Shown: positions 17,863 to 28,201 of the stretch, one piece after another
Layout of the letters: each line of letters opens with the position of its first letter
Numbering within the stretch: position 1 is the first letter of the stretch
NCBI GenBank assembly: GCA_016199985.1
Contig: JACQFQ010000043.1
Span: 124,001-188,000 of the forward strand
DNA length: 64,000 bases
Direction of reading: 5' to 3'
Origin: Verrucomicrobiota bacterium
GTDB taxonomy: Bacteria; Verrucomicrobiota; Verrucomicrobiia; Limisphaerales; UBA11320
Translations under genes and position numbers: made by a program
The notes under the pieces: model-generated
The model's database searches: none
What the model was told of the DNA's origin: nothing
What the model saw: only the letters and a program-made list of their open reading frames with translations

Positions 17863-19395
17863 ATGGCTCCAACGTCACAGTCCGGCTGCGCGCTCCTGGA
17901 AATGCGGGGGATCGCGAAGGCTTTTCGCGGCGTGCAGGCCTTGGACGATGCCCAGCTCACTGTCCGACGCGGCTCCATCCACGCGCTGATGGGCGAGAAC
18001 GGCGCCGGCAAATCCACGCTCATCAAGGCGCTCGCCGGAATTTATGCGCTGGACGCGGGGTCGATTCGCGTCGAAGGGATTATCGTCCGTCCTCAGTCGC
18101 CGCGCGATGCCGAAGCGCAAGGGATCAGCACGGTTTTCCAGGAGATCAATCTGATCCCCACGCTCTCTGTCGCCGACAATATTCTCCTCGGACGCCAACC
18201 TCTGCGTTGGGGGTTCATCCGCCAATCCGAGTGCCATCGCAGGGCCGAGGCGGCGTTGAAGCGCATCGGGTTGTCCATCGATGTTCGAAAAGCCCTCAAT
18301 CAGTACTCGCTCGCGGTGCAACAGTTGGTGGCGATCGCGCGCGCGCTGGATGTCGACGCGAGGCTCCTGGTGCTGGACGAGCCGACGTCGAGCCTGGACG
18401 AGCGGGAGGTCGCGTCGCTCTTCGAGGTTCTGCGGGAGCTGAAGCGTCGGGGCTTGGGCATTCTGTTGGTCACTCACTTTCTCGATCAGGTCTACGCCAT
18501 CAGCGACACGATCACCGTGCTTCGGAACGGACGCTGGGTGGGCGAGTTTGAGACAGCCTCCTTTCCTCGAGCTCATTTGGTGGGCGCGATGTTGGGCCGC
18601 GAGATTCACGACACGCCATCGGCCGCGCCCAAGACGGCCGTTGAGACCGCTGGCGAGGCCAAGCCTCCGCTTCTCGAACTGCGGGGGCTGGGGAAGGCCG
18701 GGATGCTGCGCGCGATGGATCTGCGCCTTCGCGCCGGAGAGGTGCACGGATTGGCAGGGCTTCTGGGTTCCGGTCGGACAGAGACGGCGCACCTCATTTT
18801 TGGCGTGGCTCATCCGGATTCCGGCGCGCTGCTATGGCGGGGCGTGGAGCGATCGCCTTTCGGCTCTCCTCGCGAGGCAATGCGGCATGGCCTGGCGTTT
18901 TGCTCCGAGGATCGAAAGGCCGAAGGCATTCTTCCCCGCCTCTCGGTTCGCGAGAACCTGGTCCTGGCTATGCAGGCAAATCGAGGCGGGTTGCGGCTCA
19001 TAAGTCGCAAGGAACAGGCCGCGCTCGCCGACCACTACATCCAGGCGCTCAAGATCAAGACCCCGAGCGCCGAGACCCCGATCCAGAATCTTTCCGGAGG
19101 GAACCAGCAGAAGGTCCTGCTCGCCCGGTGGCTGTCGCTGTCGCCCCAGGTGATCCTTCTCGACGAACCCACGCGGGGCATCGATGTCGGGGCCAAGGCG
19201 GAGGTGGAGAAGTTGATCCGATCGTTGCGCGATCAAGGCATGGCGGTGCTGCTGATCTCTTCCGATCTCGAAGAGATCGTGCGGACCTGCGAAAGGCTGA
19301 GCGTGATGAGGGATCGCAGGAAAATCGCCGAGCTCAGCGGGGCCGAAGTCCAGGTGTCCTCCATTCTCCGCGCCATGTCGCGTCACGATGAGTAA
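17863..19395 (+). CDS. ytfR: Sugar ABC transporter, dual ATPase (YtfR/RbsA type)
   Basis: Energises the furanose transporter encoded with ytfT, yjfF and ytfQ. The 510-aa protein has two ABC domains. Domain 1 has Walker A GENGAGKSTLIKAL, the altered signature YSLAVQQLVAIARA and Walker B LLVLDEPTSSLD. Domain 2 has a degenerate Walker A (GLLGSGRTETAHLIFG), an intact signature LSGGNQQKVLLARWL and Walker B ILLDEPTRGIDVG. This asymmetric pattern is normal for RbsA/MglA/YtfR. Eight bases overlap the ytfT start. The YtfR name rests on the neighbouring YtfQ match. Confidence 0.9.
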   Translation: MAPTSQSGCALLEMRGIAKAFRGVQALDDAQLTVRRGSIHALMGENGAGKSTLIKALAGIYALDAGSIRVEGIIVRPQSPRDAEAQGISTVFQEINLIPTLSVADNILLGRQPLRWGFIRQSECHRRAEAALKRIGLSIDVRKALNQYSLAVQQLVAIARALDVDARLLVLDEPTSSLDEREVASLFEVLRELKRRGLGILLVTHFLDQVYAISDTITVLRNGRWVGEFETASFPRAHLVGAMLGREIHDTPSAAPKTAVETAGEAKPPLLELRGLGKAGMLRAMDLRLRAGEVHGLAGLLGSGRTETAHLIFGVAHPDSGALLWRGVERSPFGSPREAMRHGLAFCSEDRKAEGILPRLSVRENLVLAMQANRGGLRLISRKEQAALADHYIQALKIKTPSAETPIQNLSGGNQQKVLLARWLSLSPQVILLDEPTRGIDVGAKAEVEKLIRSLRDQGMAVLLISSDLEEIVRTCERLSVMRDRRKIAELSGAEVQVSSILRAMSRHDE

Positions 19396-20407
19396 GCCAT
19401 CGCCAATAAGATCCGGTTCGCGGGCGGGATCGCTGCTGTGGCCCGCTATCGGCCTCGTTGCCCTGCTCGCGGGAAACCTTGTCTTCTCGCCCGGCTTTTT
19501 CCATCTGGAGATTCGGGACGGGCATGTCTACGGCACGCTCATCGACATCCTGAACCAGGGAACGAGGGTGATGCTGCTTTCGCTCGGCATGACGCTGGTG
19601 ATCGCCACGGGCGGTGTGGATCTGTCGGTCGGATCGGTGATGGCGGTCGCCGGCGCGGTGGCCGCGTCGATGGTGGTCCGAGGCTCCGCGCCCTTCGGCG
19701 TGGTCATCGCGGCGTCCCTGGCCGTCTCGGCCCTCGCGGGGTTGCTGAACGGCTGCCTGGTTGTTTACGCGCGCATTCAACCGATCGTCGCGACGCTGAT
19801 CCTGATGGTGGCCGGTCGCGGCGCGGCCATGCTCGTCGCCGATGGGCAGATCCTCACGTTCGAACACCCCGGTTTCGTGTTCCTCGGGAACGGCCACTTT
19901 CTGGGGATGCCATTCACGCTCACGCTGGCGGCTCTGGCCCTCGGCGCGACGGCCTGGGCGACGCGTCGCACGGCCCTCGGGCTGTTCCTCGAGTCCATCG
20001 GCGACAATGAGCGCGCGGCGCGATTCTGCGGCGTTGAGACCTCCCGCGTGAAGCTGTTTGTCTACGCGTTCTCCGGCGTCTGCGCGGGCCTTGCCGGACT
20101 CGTGGCGGCGTCGAACATCAAGGCCGCTGATTCCAGCCGCGCGGGGGAGATGCTGGAGCTCGACGCGATCCTGGCGGTTGTCGTGGGAGGGACGACGCTC
20201 ACCGGCGGACGCTTCAGCCTGATCGGATCCATGCTCGGCGCGCTGATCATCCAGACCCTCACCACCACCCTGTACAATTGGGGCCTCCCTCCCGCCGTGG
20301 CGCCGGTGCCCAAGGCGATCGTGATTCTCTCCGTCTGCTTGATGCAATCGCCCCAGTTTCGCGAGCGTTTGAGCTTCGCTCGCCCTCAACCCAAGGGGTC
20401 CGCATGA
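19388..20407 (+). CDS. ytfT: Sugar ABC transporter permease YtfT-like
   Basis: First permease of the furanose transporter, 339 aa, inner membrane, BPD_transp_2 family. About eight to ten hydrophobic helices are visible. The family block LSLGMTLVIATGGVDLSVGSVMA (read in two halves, GMTLVIATGG and VDLSVGSVMA) and the later VVGGTTLTGGRFSLIGS are diagnostic of RbsC/YtfT proteins. Overlaps of 8 bp with ytfR and 4 bp with yjfF indicate translational coupling. Confidence 0.9.
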   Translation: MSKPSPIRSGSRAGSLLWPAIGLVALLAGNLVFSPGFFHLEIRDGHVYGTLIDILNQGTRVMLLSLGMTLVIATGGVDLSVGSVMAVAGAVAASMVVRGSAPFGVVIAASLAVSALAGLLNGCLVVYARIQPIVATLILMVAGRGAAMLVADGQILTFEHPGFVFLGNGHFLGMPFTLTLAALALGATAWATRRTALGLFLESIGDNERAARFCGVETSRVKLFVYAFSGVCAGLAGLVAASNIKAADSSRAGEMLELDAILAVVVGGTTLTGGRFSLIGSMLGALIIQTLTTTLYNWGLPPAVAPVPKAIVILSVCLMQSPQFRERLSFARPQPKGSA

Positions 20408-21363
20408 AGGCGCCGCGCTCACTGCCGCTGCTCGCGACGTCCTTCGTCTTCGTCACGCTCTACGGGGTTGCCTCGGCGCTTTATCCGGGCTTCCTCTCCC
20501 TCCAGGTGTTCGTGAATCTCTTCGGCGACAACGCGTTTCTTGGCGTGGCCGCGCTCGGGATGACGCTGGTCATCCTCGCGGGGGGGATTGATCTGTCGGT
20601 CGGCGCCGTCGTCGCGTTCAGCACGGTCTTCATCGCGACCCTGGTCGCGCGCGGCGCGCATCCGCTGGGGGCGATGGCCGCGGCGGTGACCGCCGCGACG
20701 TTTTTTGGCGCCTTCATGGGATGGCTCATTCAAGCGTTTGAGGTTCCGGCGTTCCTGGTGACCTTGGGCGGCGCGTTCTTTGCCCGTGGCATGGCCTTCG
20801 TCGTGAACCGCGAATCCGTCGCCATCGCTCATCCCTTCTGGCAGAAGGCGGCTGACTTCGGGATCCCTTTGAGCCCTTCCGCCACGCTGCCCGCAACGGC
20901 CCTGACCTTCCTCATCACGCTGGGGGCGATGATGATCATCGCTCACCGCACGAGGTTCGGACGAAATGTCTACGCGGTGGGGGGCGGCATCGCGTCCGCG
21001 CGGCTCATGGGGCTCCCCGTGGCCTCGACGCGGATCGCGGTTTATGCGCTGAGCGGCGCTTGTTCCGGATTGGCGGGCGTGGTGTCCACGCTCTACACCG
21101 GCTCGGGGGATCCCGCCCGAGCCGCGGGGCTGGAACTCGACGCCATTGCGTCCGTGGTCATCGGAGGCACGCTGCTCACGGGCGGAGTTGGGTCGCCCGC
21201 GGGGACGCTGATGGGAGTGCTTATCTTCGGAACCATTCAAAGCGCGCTTGTGTTCGATGGTCGTCTCAACTCCTGGTGGCTTCGCATCGCGATGGGCGGG
21301 CTTCTCCTGCTGTTCGTGCTTTTTCAACGCGCGCTTTCCCGCGGATCCGCGCTTGAGAAATAG
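20404..21363 (+). CDS. yjfF: Sugar ABC transporter permease YjfF-like
   Basis: Second permease, 319 aa from the ATG at 20404, which overlaps the ytfT stop as ATGA. Longer upstream frames run into ytfT and are rejected. It carries the same family blocks as ytfT (GMTLVILAGGIDLSVGAVVA and VVIGGTLLTGGVGSPAGT). Two different permeases with one dual ATPase is the arrangement of the E. coli YtfQRT-YjfF galactofuranose system, whereas ribose-type systems use one permease. Confidence 0.9.
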   Translation: MKAPRSLPLLATSFVFVTLYGVASALYPGFLSLQVFVNLFGDNAFLGVAALGMTLVILAGGIDLSVGAVVAFSTVFIATLVARGAHPLGAMAAAVTAATFFGAFMGWLIQAFEVPAFLVTLGGAFFARGMAFVVNRESVAIAHPFWQKAADFGIPLSPSATLPATALTFLITLGAMMIIAHRTRFGRNVYAVGGGIASARLMGLPVASTRIAVYALSGACSGLAGVVSTLYTGSGDPARAAGLELDAIASVVIGGTLLTGGVGSPAGTLMGVLIFGTIQSALVFDGRLNSWWLRIAMGGLLLLFVLFQRALSRGSALEK

Positions 21364-21388
21364 CGGGTTTCTTCACAACCTCGCGTCC

Positions 21389-22384
21389 ATGCCGCTCTCA
21401 TTATTGAAACCATTCGCTCCTTCGATCCGATTTACCCTCTCGATTCGGAGGACGCTTCACGCCCTGATCGCCACCGGGCTCCTCGCCCCCTGCCTCGTTC
21501 GCGCCGCGCAGCCGCGCCTGACCATTGGCTTCTCTCAAGTGGGGGCGGAGAGCGCGTGGCGAACGGCCGAGACCGAGTCGATCAAGAGCGAAGGAGCGAA
21601 GCGGGGCGTCACGCTGAAGTTCTCCGACGCGCAGGGCCGGCAGGAGAACCAGATCAAGGCGCTGCGAAGTTTCATCGCGCAAAAAGTGGACGCCATCATT
21701 CTGGCGCCCGTGGTTGAAACCGGATGGGAGCCCGTCCTTCGCGACGCCAAGCGCGCGAAGATTCCCGTGGTGCTCGTCGACCGCGGGGTGAAAGTGTCCG
21801 ACGAATCCCTGTTCGCGACATTGATCGCCTCGGATTTCATCGCCGAGGGCAGGATGGCCGCCGAATGGCTTGCGAAGAAGGCGGGCGGCAAGGCGCGGAT
21901 CGTCGAGCTCCAGGGAACGCCGGGCGCCGCGCCGGCCATCGATCGCAAGAAAGGATTTGAGGCGGGCCTCGCGAGCGAGCCGGGAATGAGGATCATCGCG
22001 TCGCAGAGCGGCGACTTCCGACGCGCGAATGGCAAGGAAGTCATGGAGGCCTTGATCAAGAAGCATGGATCCGAGATCACCGCGGTCTACGCGCACAACG
22101 ACGACATGGCGATCGGCGCGATCCAGGCGATCGAGGAATCCGGCCGCAAGCCCGGCAGCGACGTGATTGTGTTGTCCATTGACGGGGTTCGCGGAGCTTT
22201 TGAAGCAATGGTGGCGGGGAAGCTGAACTGCACCGTGGAGTGCAATCCTCTCCTCGGGCCCCTCGCGTTCGACGCCGCGGAGAAGGCGGTCAGCGGCGCG
22301 GCTTTGCCGAAGAAAACGATCGTGCCGGATCGTGTGTTCGATCAATCCACCGCGAAGTCGGTTATCGCCTCGCGCCAATACTAG
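21389..22384 (+). CDS. ytfQ: Periplasmic galactofuranose-binding protein YtfQ
   Basis: Solute-binding protein that hands a furanose sugar to the permeases. The 331-aa precursor starts at the ATG at 21389, with a signal peptide of about 40 residues ending near VRAAQPRL. The mature protein follows E. coli YtfQ block by block: LTIGFSQVGAESAWRTAET, QENQIKALRSFIAQKVDAI, APVVETGWEPVL, IVELQGTPGAAPAIDRKKGF, SQSGDFRRANGKEVMEALI and YAHNDDMAIGAIQAI. That extent of match supports galactofuranose (or arabinofuranose-like) specificity better than generic ribose binding. It lies 25 bp after yjfF. Confidence 0.93.
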   Translation: MPLSLLKPFAPSIRFTLSIRRTLHALIATGLLAPCLVRAAQPRLTIGFSQVGAESAWRTAETESIKSEGAKRGVTLKFSDAQGRQENQIKALRSFIAQKVDAIILAPVVETGWEPVLRDAKRAKIPVVLVDRGVKVSDESLFATLIASDFIAEGRMAAEWLAKKAGGKARIVELQGTPGAAPAIDRKKGFEAGLASEPGMRIIASQSGDFRRANGKEVMEALIKKHGSEITAVYAHNDDMAIGAIQAIEESGRKPGSDVIVLSIDGVRGAFEAMVAGKLNCTVECNPLLGPLAFDAAEKAVSGAALPKKTIVPDRVFDQSTAKSVIASRQY

Positions 22385-22430
22385 AAGAGAGACCTCCGCG
22401 TCGGCCGCTTCTCAAACTGGATCTCCTCGC

Positions 22431-24005
22431 ATGATTCGCAACGTGTTCTCCATTCTGTGTCTCGTCGGCTGCGTCGCCGCCGGGTCCGCGTCCGAAGCTC
22501 CCGGCCTGCCGTTCACGAATCCCGTGATCCCGGGGGACTATCCGGATCCGTCGGTGATCCGTGTGGGCAAGGATTACTACGCCACCGCGACCACATCGGA
22601 GTGGGGGCCTGAGTTTCAAATCCTCAGATCGAGAGACCTTGTTCGCTGGAAACCCGTCGGCGTCGTTTTCCCCCATCGCCCCGCTTGGGCGGTCGGAAAT
22701 TTTTGGGCGCCCGAGATCGCGGAGCACCTGGGCCGCTACTACGTCTACTATGTCGCGAGGAAACGCGGCGGGCCTCTTGCCGTCGCCGTCGCCACCGCCG
22801 CCAAGCCCGAGGGCCCTTATGTCGACCACGGGCCTTTGGTGGCGCAGGAGGCGGGTTCCATCGATCCCATGCCGATCACGGACGAGAACGGCGATCGCTA
22901 CCTCGTTTGGAAGGAGGATGGAAACAGTCGCCGCTTGCCCACGATCCTTTGGGCGCAGCGATTGACTCGGGACGGATTGCGGCTGGTGGGAGAGCGAACC
23001 GCGTTGTTTCACAACGACGCGGGCTGGGAAGGCGCCGTGGTGGAGGGGCCGTTTGTGGTGCGACGCGCCGATGGCTTCTATCTGTTTTATTCCGGGAACG
23101 CGTGTTGCGGGCTGAAGTGCGGCTACGCGTTGGGCGTGGCGCGATCCAGGAAGTTGTTGGGCCCATGGGAGAAGGCGCCAACGAACCCGATCCTCGCCGG
23201 GAATGACGACTGGCGCTGCCCGGGACATGGAAGCATCGTGCGGGACCCCGCGGGGCGATACTTCCTGCTCTACCATGCCTACGACGCGAAGAGCTCGGTG
23301 TTCACTGGCCGCGAGGCTCTGCTGGACGAAGTCATCTTCGGAGCGGATGGATGGCCGGTCATCCGCGGCGGACGCGGTCCCAGCCCCGGACGCTCCGCTC
23401 CGCAACACGCCGCGATTCGGGAGAAGGCCACCGCGTTCTTCGACGACTTCAGTCGCAAATCACTGGGCCTGGGTTGGCAATGGCCTCAAGACAATGAACC
23501 CATTCTGGATTTCGGGTCAGGCGGCCCTGGAGAACTCATTCTCCGTCCCACTCGCGAGCACTCTGAAGACATCGCCGGGGCCGTCCTTGGGCGATCCACC
23601 ACCATGGGGGACTACACGGCGGAGGGTGTCATCGACATCGCTCGATGCGGCAAGGGCTCCGTAGTGGGGGTTTCGGCTTTCGGGGACGCGGCGAACGCGA
23701 TCGGACTCGCTCATGTCGACGGCAAGCTGCGTCTGTGGCTTCGCAACCGCGGCCAAACCACGGTTCTCAGGGAAGTGGACGCCCCCCCCGGACAAAAGCT
23801 CCACTTGCGTCTTTCCGCGAGCAATGGACGCGATTTTCAGTTCGCGGCGAGCGCGGACGGTCGCGCCTGGGTCGCTGTCGGGAGCGACCAGCAAGGCTCC
23901 CATCTTCCGCCATGGGACCGCGCGGTGCGGGTGGCGTTGACTGTCGGAGGGCGCATCGATGCGCAAGGAGCGTTCGATTCGTTCAGGATCCGTCCGGGGA
24001 CGTGA
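22431..24005 (+). CDS. Exported glycoside hydrolase family 43 enzyme
   Basis: Predicted exo-acting furanosidase or xylosidase acting outside the cytoplasm. The 524-aa protein starts at the ATG at 22431. Its N-terminus ([10 protein letters not shown]) is a signal peptide, possibly a lipoprotein signal with Cys14 in LVGC. The five-bladed GH43 domain shows the catalytic base in GDYPDPSVI, the pKa-modulating Asp in GSIDPMPI and the acid Glu in VVEGPFVV. Residues ~345-524 form a C-terminal concanavalin-like domain ([14 protein letters not shown]). Lying between ytfQ and galT, it probably releases the sugar the transporter imports. Galactofuranosidase or arabinofuranosidase activity is inference. 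Confidence 0.88.
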   Translation: MIRNVFSILCLVGCVAAGSASEAPGLPFTNPVIPGDYPDPSVIRVGKDYYATATTSEWGPEFQILRSRDLVRWKPVGVVFPHRPAWAVGNFWAPEIAEHLGRYYVYYVARKRGGPLAVAVATAAKPEGPYVDHGPLVAQEAGSIDPMPITDENGDRYLVWKEDGNSRRLPTILWAQRLTRDGLRLVGERTALFHNDAGWEGAVVEGPFVVRRADGFYLFYSGNACCGLKCGYALGVARSRKLLGPWEKAPTNPILAGNDDWRCPGHGSIVRDPAGRYFLLYHAYDAKSSVFTGREALLDEVIFGADGWPVIRGGRGPSPGRSAPQHAAIREKATAFFDDFSRKSLGLGWQWPQDNEPILDFGSGGPGELILRPTREHSEDIAGAVLGRSTTMGDYTAEGVIDIARCGKGSVVGVSAFGDAANAIGLAHVDGKLRLWLRNRGQTTVLREVDAPPGQKLHLRLSASNGRDFQFAASADGRAWVAVGSDQQGSHLPPWDRAVRVALTVGGRIDAQGAFDSFRIRPGT

Positions 24006-24043
24006 CGAGGCGTGGCGGGAGCCGACGCAACCTCCAACAAACC

Positions 24044-25078
24044 ATGTTCGACCCCGAGATTCATCCCCATCGACGTCACAACCTTCTCACGGGCGATTGG
24101 GTGTTGGTATCGCCCCATCGCAATCAGCGTCCGTGGCAGGGACAACAGGAAAGCGGGCACGCGGAGTCGCGTCCGGCTCACGACCCAGAATGCTATCTCT
24201 GCCCCGGCAACCGGAGGGCTGGCGACGAGACCAATCCGCATTACGACCACACTTTCGTTTTCACGAACGACTTTCCGGCGCTCCTGCGAAACACGCCTTC
24301 CGGGGAGGCGCCCGAGTCGGGCTTGTTCCGGGCCCAACCCGTGGGCGGCGAGTGTCGCGTGCTCTGTTTTTCGCCGCGTCACGATCTCACGCTGCCTGAG
24401 ATGTCAGTCGAACAAATCGCCCGGGTGACGCGGATGTGGGTGGAGCAGGCGGGCGATCTGGCCGAGCGGAATCTCTGGGTGCAGGTGTTCGAAAACAAGG
24501 GCGCCGCGATGGGCTGTTCGAATCCGCACCCGCATGGGCAGATCTGGGCCGGAAGCTTCCTGCCTCGCATCGCGCAGCAGGAGGACGAGAGCCAGCGGAA
24601 CTACCACAGGAGGGAAGGTCGACGCCTCTTGATGGACTACGTCGATAAGGAGATTCAGCTGGGAGAACGCGTCGTGGAAAGGAACGAGGAGTGGGCTCTG
24701 GTGACGCCCTACTGGGCCACATGGCCGTTCGAGCTGTTGCTGGCTCCGCGCAGGCCGGTGTCGCGGCTTCAGGACTTGGATGGCTCGCAGCAGCTCGCTT
24801 TGGCCGCCATCCTCAAGTCCGGCCTGGCGCGCTTCGACAATCTGTTTGAGACCTCGTTCCCCTACTCGATGGGCTGGCATGGCGCGCCGAACGACGGCTC
24901 CCAGGACGACGCCTGGCAATTGCACGCGCACTTTTATCCGCCGCTGCTGCGGTCGGCGACCGTGAAGAAGTTCATGGTGGGATACGAAATGCTCGCTGAA
25001 TCGCAGCGAGACATCACGCCGGAGCTCGCGGCCCGCCGGCTTCGAGACCTCAGCCCCCGCCACTACAGGGAAAGGTAG
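24044..25078 (+). CDS. galT: Galactose-1-phosphate uridylyltransferase
   Basis: Exchanges UMP between UDP-glucose and galactose-1-phosphate, the Leloir step after galK. The 344-aa protein starts at the ATG at 24044 ([19 protein letters not shown]). The active-site motif [12 protein letters not shown] holds the nucleophilic His (H-P-H-x-Q). An N-terminal zinc site is suggested by [20 protein letters not shown]. The C-terminal ~150 residues form the second HIT-like domain ([13 protein letters not shown]). It closes the galK-to-galT cluster, 38 bp after the GH43 gene. Confidence 0.97.
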   Translation: MFDPEIHPHRRHNLLTGDWVLVSPHRNQRPWQGQQESGHAESRPAHDPECYLCPGNRRAGDETNPHYDHTFVFTNDFPALLRNTPSGEAPESGLFRAQPVGGECRVLCFSPRHDLTLPEMSVEQIARVTRMWVEQAGDLAERNLWVQVFENKGAAMGCSNPHPHGQIWAGSFLPRIAQQEDESQRNYHRREGRRLLMDYVDKEIQLGERVVERNEEWALVTPYWATWPFELLLAPRRPVSRLQDLDGSQQLALAAILKSGLARFDNLFETSFPYSMGWHGAPNDGSQDDAWQLHAHFYPPLLRSATVKKFMVGYEMLAESQRDITPELAARRLRDLSPRHYRER

Positions 25079-25102
25079 GAACAGCCAAACTGCGCCCGCC
25101 GG

Positions 25103-25807
25103 CTAGCTGCCGACCACCGGAGAAAGCGGCGACTCTTGCGGCGGCGGCGGACGGACCCGCTGGGCCGTTTGAGCAGAGGCGTCCATGCCTATGAACTGGC
25201 GGGCCAGCGGCGGAATCTCCGCAGGGAGGAGAACGCGAACGAGTTGAGGCAGCCCCGTGCTGAACTCGCCCGGGCCTTTGATGACGTGCGCCTGATTGTT
25301 GCGGACGTAAACCAGGGTTCCGTCGAGAACGTTGATGTTTCCCGGGACCTGTATCTTGAACCGCGCGCCACGGACTCCGGCCAGCCCTTCCGGTGTGCGC
25401 ACCTCGTAGGTCGCCCCTTCCGGGAGTCGATTCACGGCTCCCAGAATCTCTCCCCGGACAAGAGTGATCTGCGTCTCGCTTAGAACATCCGAGCCGGTGT
25501 CGGAGAGCGTCAGCTTGTCCAGCCTCACGATCGTCCCTTCCTTCACTCTCAATACGCCCCCTCCGCGTCCCAAGAAAAGATCCAGGGTCGTGCCGACTCC
25601 CGATTGGATTGTGCAGCCGGCGGGGATTCGCATGCCTGGCTTGATGGGGACTGAGGGGCCTTTCCCGATGGAGTAGGTGGCAGGGCCGTTGATGGAGCGA
25701 ACCAGGGACTGAATGTCCCTCGACTGGGCCTGAACGGCCCCTGGGGCCGAAGCCAGCATGGCTCCAACACAACACCAGAGAACAAATACTGGCCACTTCA
25801 TAAACAT
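25103..25807 (-). CDS. Secreted FecR-domain protein
   Basis: Exported protein of about 234 aa of unknown role. I start it at the ATG at 25807 because GTGAGATC lies just upstream; ATG 25801 is equally possible. A signal peptide covers about residues 3-28 (ending APGAVQAQS). Residues ~70-160 show the FecR fold pattern (GTTLDLFLGRGGGVLRVKEG, VRTPEGLAGVRGARFKI), here used as a stand-alone periplasmic domain rather than as a sigma regulator. The tail is Pro/Gln rich. No sigma gene or TonB receptor is adjacent, so a classical FecIR circuit is not supported. Confidence 0.78.
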   Translation of the reverse strand: MFMKWPVFVLWCCVGAMLASAPGAVQAQSRDIQSLVRSINGPATYSIGKGPSVPIKPGMRIPAGCTIQSGVGTTLDLFLGRGGGVLRVKEGTIVRLDKLTLSDTGSDVLSETQITLVRGEILGAVNRLPEGATYEVRTPEGLAGVRGARFKIQVPGNINVLDGTLVYVRNNQAHVIKGPGEFSTGLPQLVRVLLPAEIPPLARQFIGMDASAQTAQRVRPPPPQESPLSPVVGS

Positions 25808-25931
25808 CACAAAGATCTCACAAAAACCAGTGTCCGCCATCCGGGAGGCCACTCTAACAAAGCTCAGAGTTTACGCGGCGTCAACCCCGGGAATCTACTC
25901 ATGTTCGCGAGGTCCTTCGCGTCCATTCACG

Positions 25932-27074
25932 TCACTTGGACTTCTTCACTTTCTCCCACCTCTTGGTCCGAGCGGACTTGAGGACGGCGTCGGTGACGTA
26001 CTCGGTTTGCAAAGCGTCCTTGAAACTCGGGGCCGCGGGCTTGCCGGAGTCGAGGCCCTGGATGAAGTCGGCGACCTGATGCACGAAGCTGTGCTCATAT
26101 CCAATCGCCAGCCCCGGCACCCACCAGTTTTTCATGTAGGGTTGGTCGCTGTCGGTGACATGGATGTTGCGCCAGCCGCGCACGCGGCCCTCGTCCTTGT
26201 GCTCGAAACACTGGATCCGGTGGAGATCATGCAAATCCCAGGCAAGGGATCCGTGCTCCCCGTTGATCTCAAAGGTGTAGAGCGCTTTGTGGCCGCGGGC
26301 GTAGCGGGTGGATTCGAAGGTGGCTAGCGACCCGTTGCTGAAGCGGGCGAGAAAGGCGCTGGCGTCGTCGATGCCGACCTTCTCCACCTTGCCGGTCAGG
26401 TTGTGCTTGCGCTCCTTCACGAAGGTCTCCGTCATGGCGGTCACGGTGTCGATCGAGCCGTTGAGCCACAGGGCGGTGTCAATGCAATGCGCCAGCAGAT
26501 CGCCGGTCACGCCGCTGCCCGCCACTTTGATGTCGAGACGCCACAGCCCCGCGCCGCCCTGAGGCAGCTCGGGATTGATGGTCCAATCCTGGAGGAACTT
26601 CGCCCGGTAGTGGAAAATCCGGCCCAGCCGGCCTTCATCGATCAGTTGTTTGGCGAGAGTGACCGCCGGGATGCGGCGGTAATTGTACCAAACCATGTTG
26701 GGAACGCCGGCGCGCGCTATGGCGGCGACCATCTTCTCCCCCTGGGGCCCGTTCATCGCGAGGGGCTTTTCGCAAAGGATCATTTTGCCGGCCTTGGCCG
26801 CGGCCATGGCGATCTCGGCGTGGGTGTTGTTGGGACTGGCGATGTCGATCAGGTCGATGTCATCCCGCTCCACGAGACGGCGCCAGTCGGTCTCGATGCT
26901 CTCGTAGCCCCAATTCTGCGCGAAGGCCTTGGCTTTCACCGCGTCGCGGGCGCACACCGCCTTCAGCACAGGGCGATGCTTGAGCTCGAAGAACTGGGAG
27001 ACCTGCTTGAAAGCATTGGAGTGAGCGCGGCCCATGAAGCCGTAACCGATAAGTCCGACACGCAGAGGTTTCAT
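25932..27074 (-). CDS. Gfo/Idh/MocA family oxidoreductase (second copy)
   Basis: NAD(P)-dependent sugar oxidoreductase, 380 aa from the ATG at 27074 (a TTG at 27122 adds 16 unsupported residues). Rossmann motif [17 protein letters not shown], catalytic CEKPLAM and the active-site helix [16 protein letters not shown] are present. It parallels the protein at 3832-4995 throughout, for example [20 protein letters not shown], so the two are paralogues from one duplication or from the same expanded family. The Lys-rich C-terminus ([10 protein letters not shown]) is not shared. It is divergent from purC. Substrate unknown. Confidence 0.9.
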   Translation of the reverse strand: MKPLRVGLIGYGFMGRAHSNAFKQVSQFFELKHRPVLKAVCARDAVKAKAFAQNWGYESIETDWRRLVERDDIDLIDIASPNNTHAEIAMAAAKAGKMILCEKPLAMNGPQGEKMVAAIARAGVPNMVWYNYRRIPAVTLAKQLIDEGRLGRIFHYRAKFLQDWTINPELPQGGAGLWRLDIKVAGSGVTGDLLAHCIDTALWLNGSIDTVTAMTETFVKERKHNLTGKVEKVGIDDASAFLARFSNGSLATFESTRYARGHKALYTFEINGEHGSLAWDLHDLHRIQCFEHKDEGRVRGWRNIHVTDSDQPYMKNWWVPGLAIGYEHSFVHQVADFIQGLDSGKPAAPSFKDALQTEYVTDAVLKSARTKRWEKVKKSK

Positions 27075-27231
27075 ATGGTGTTGTTGCGCGGATAGAAAAC
27101 CGACTTCGAATGGTTCAGGCAAGTTATTTGGAGGCGGAAGGGCGGGTTCGTCGAATGGCGCCGCGCGCGAGCGGGAGAATGCTCAAAGTTTCTCGATTTC
27201 GTCCAACGGCCTCCCCATCCTCCCGCGCATC

Positions 27232-28134
<903 letters not shown>

Positions 28135-28201
28135 GCCAACGCGCGGGGACGCTTCCACTTTTCCGTTTCCGATCGCTGGGAGGTGTTGCTAGCGTCCGCC
28201 C

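Noticed and set aside
25103-25807. A FecI-FecR iron-signalling system.
   Set aside because: No ECF gene or TonB-dependent receptor adjoins, and the protein looks exported rather than membrane-spanning.
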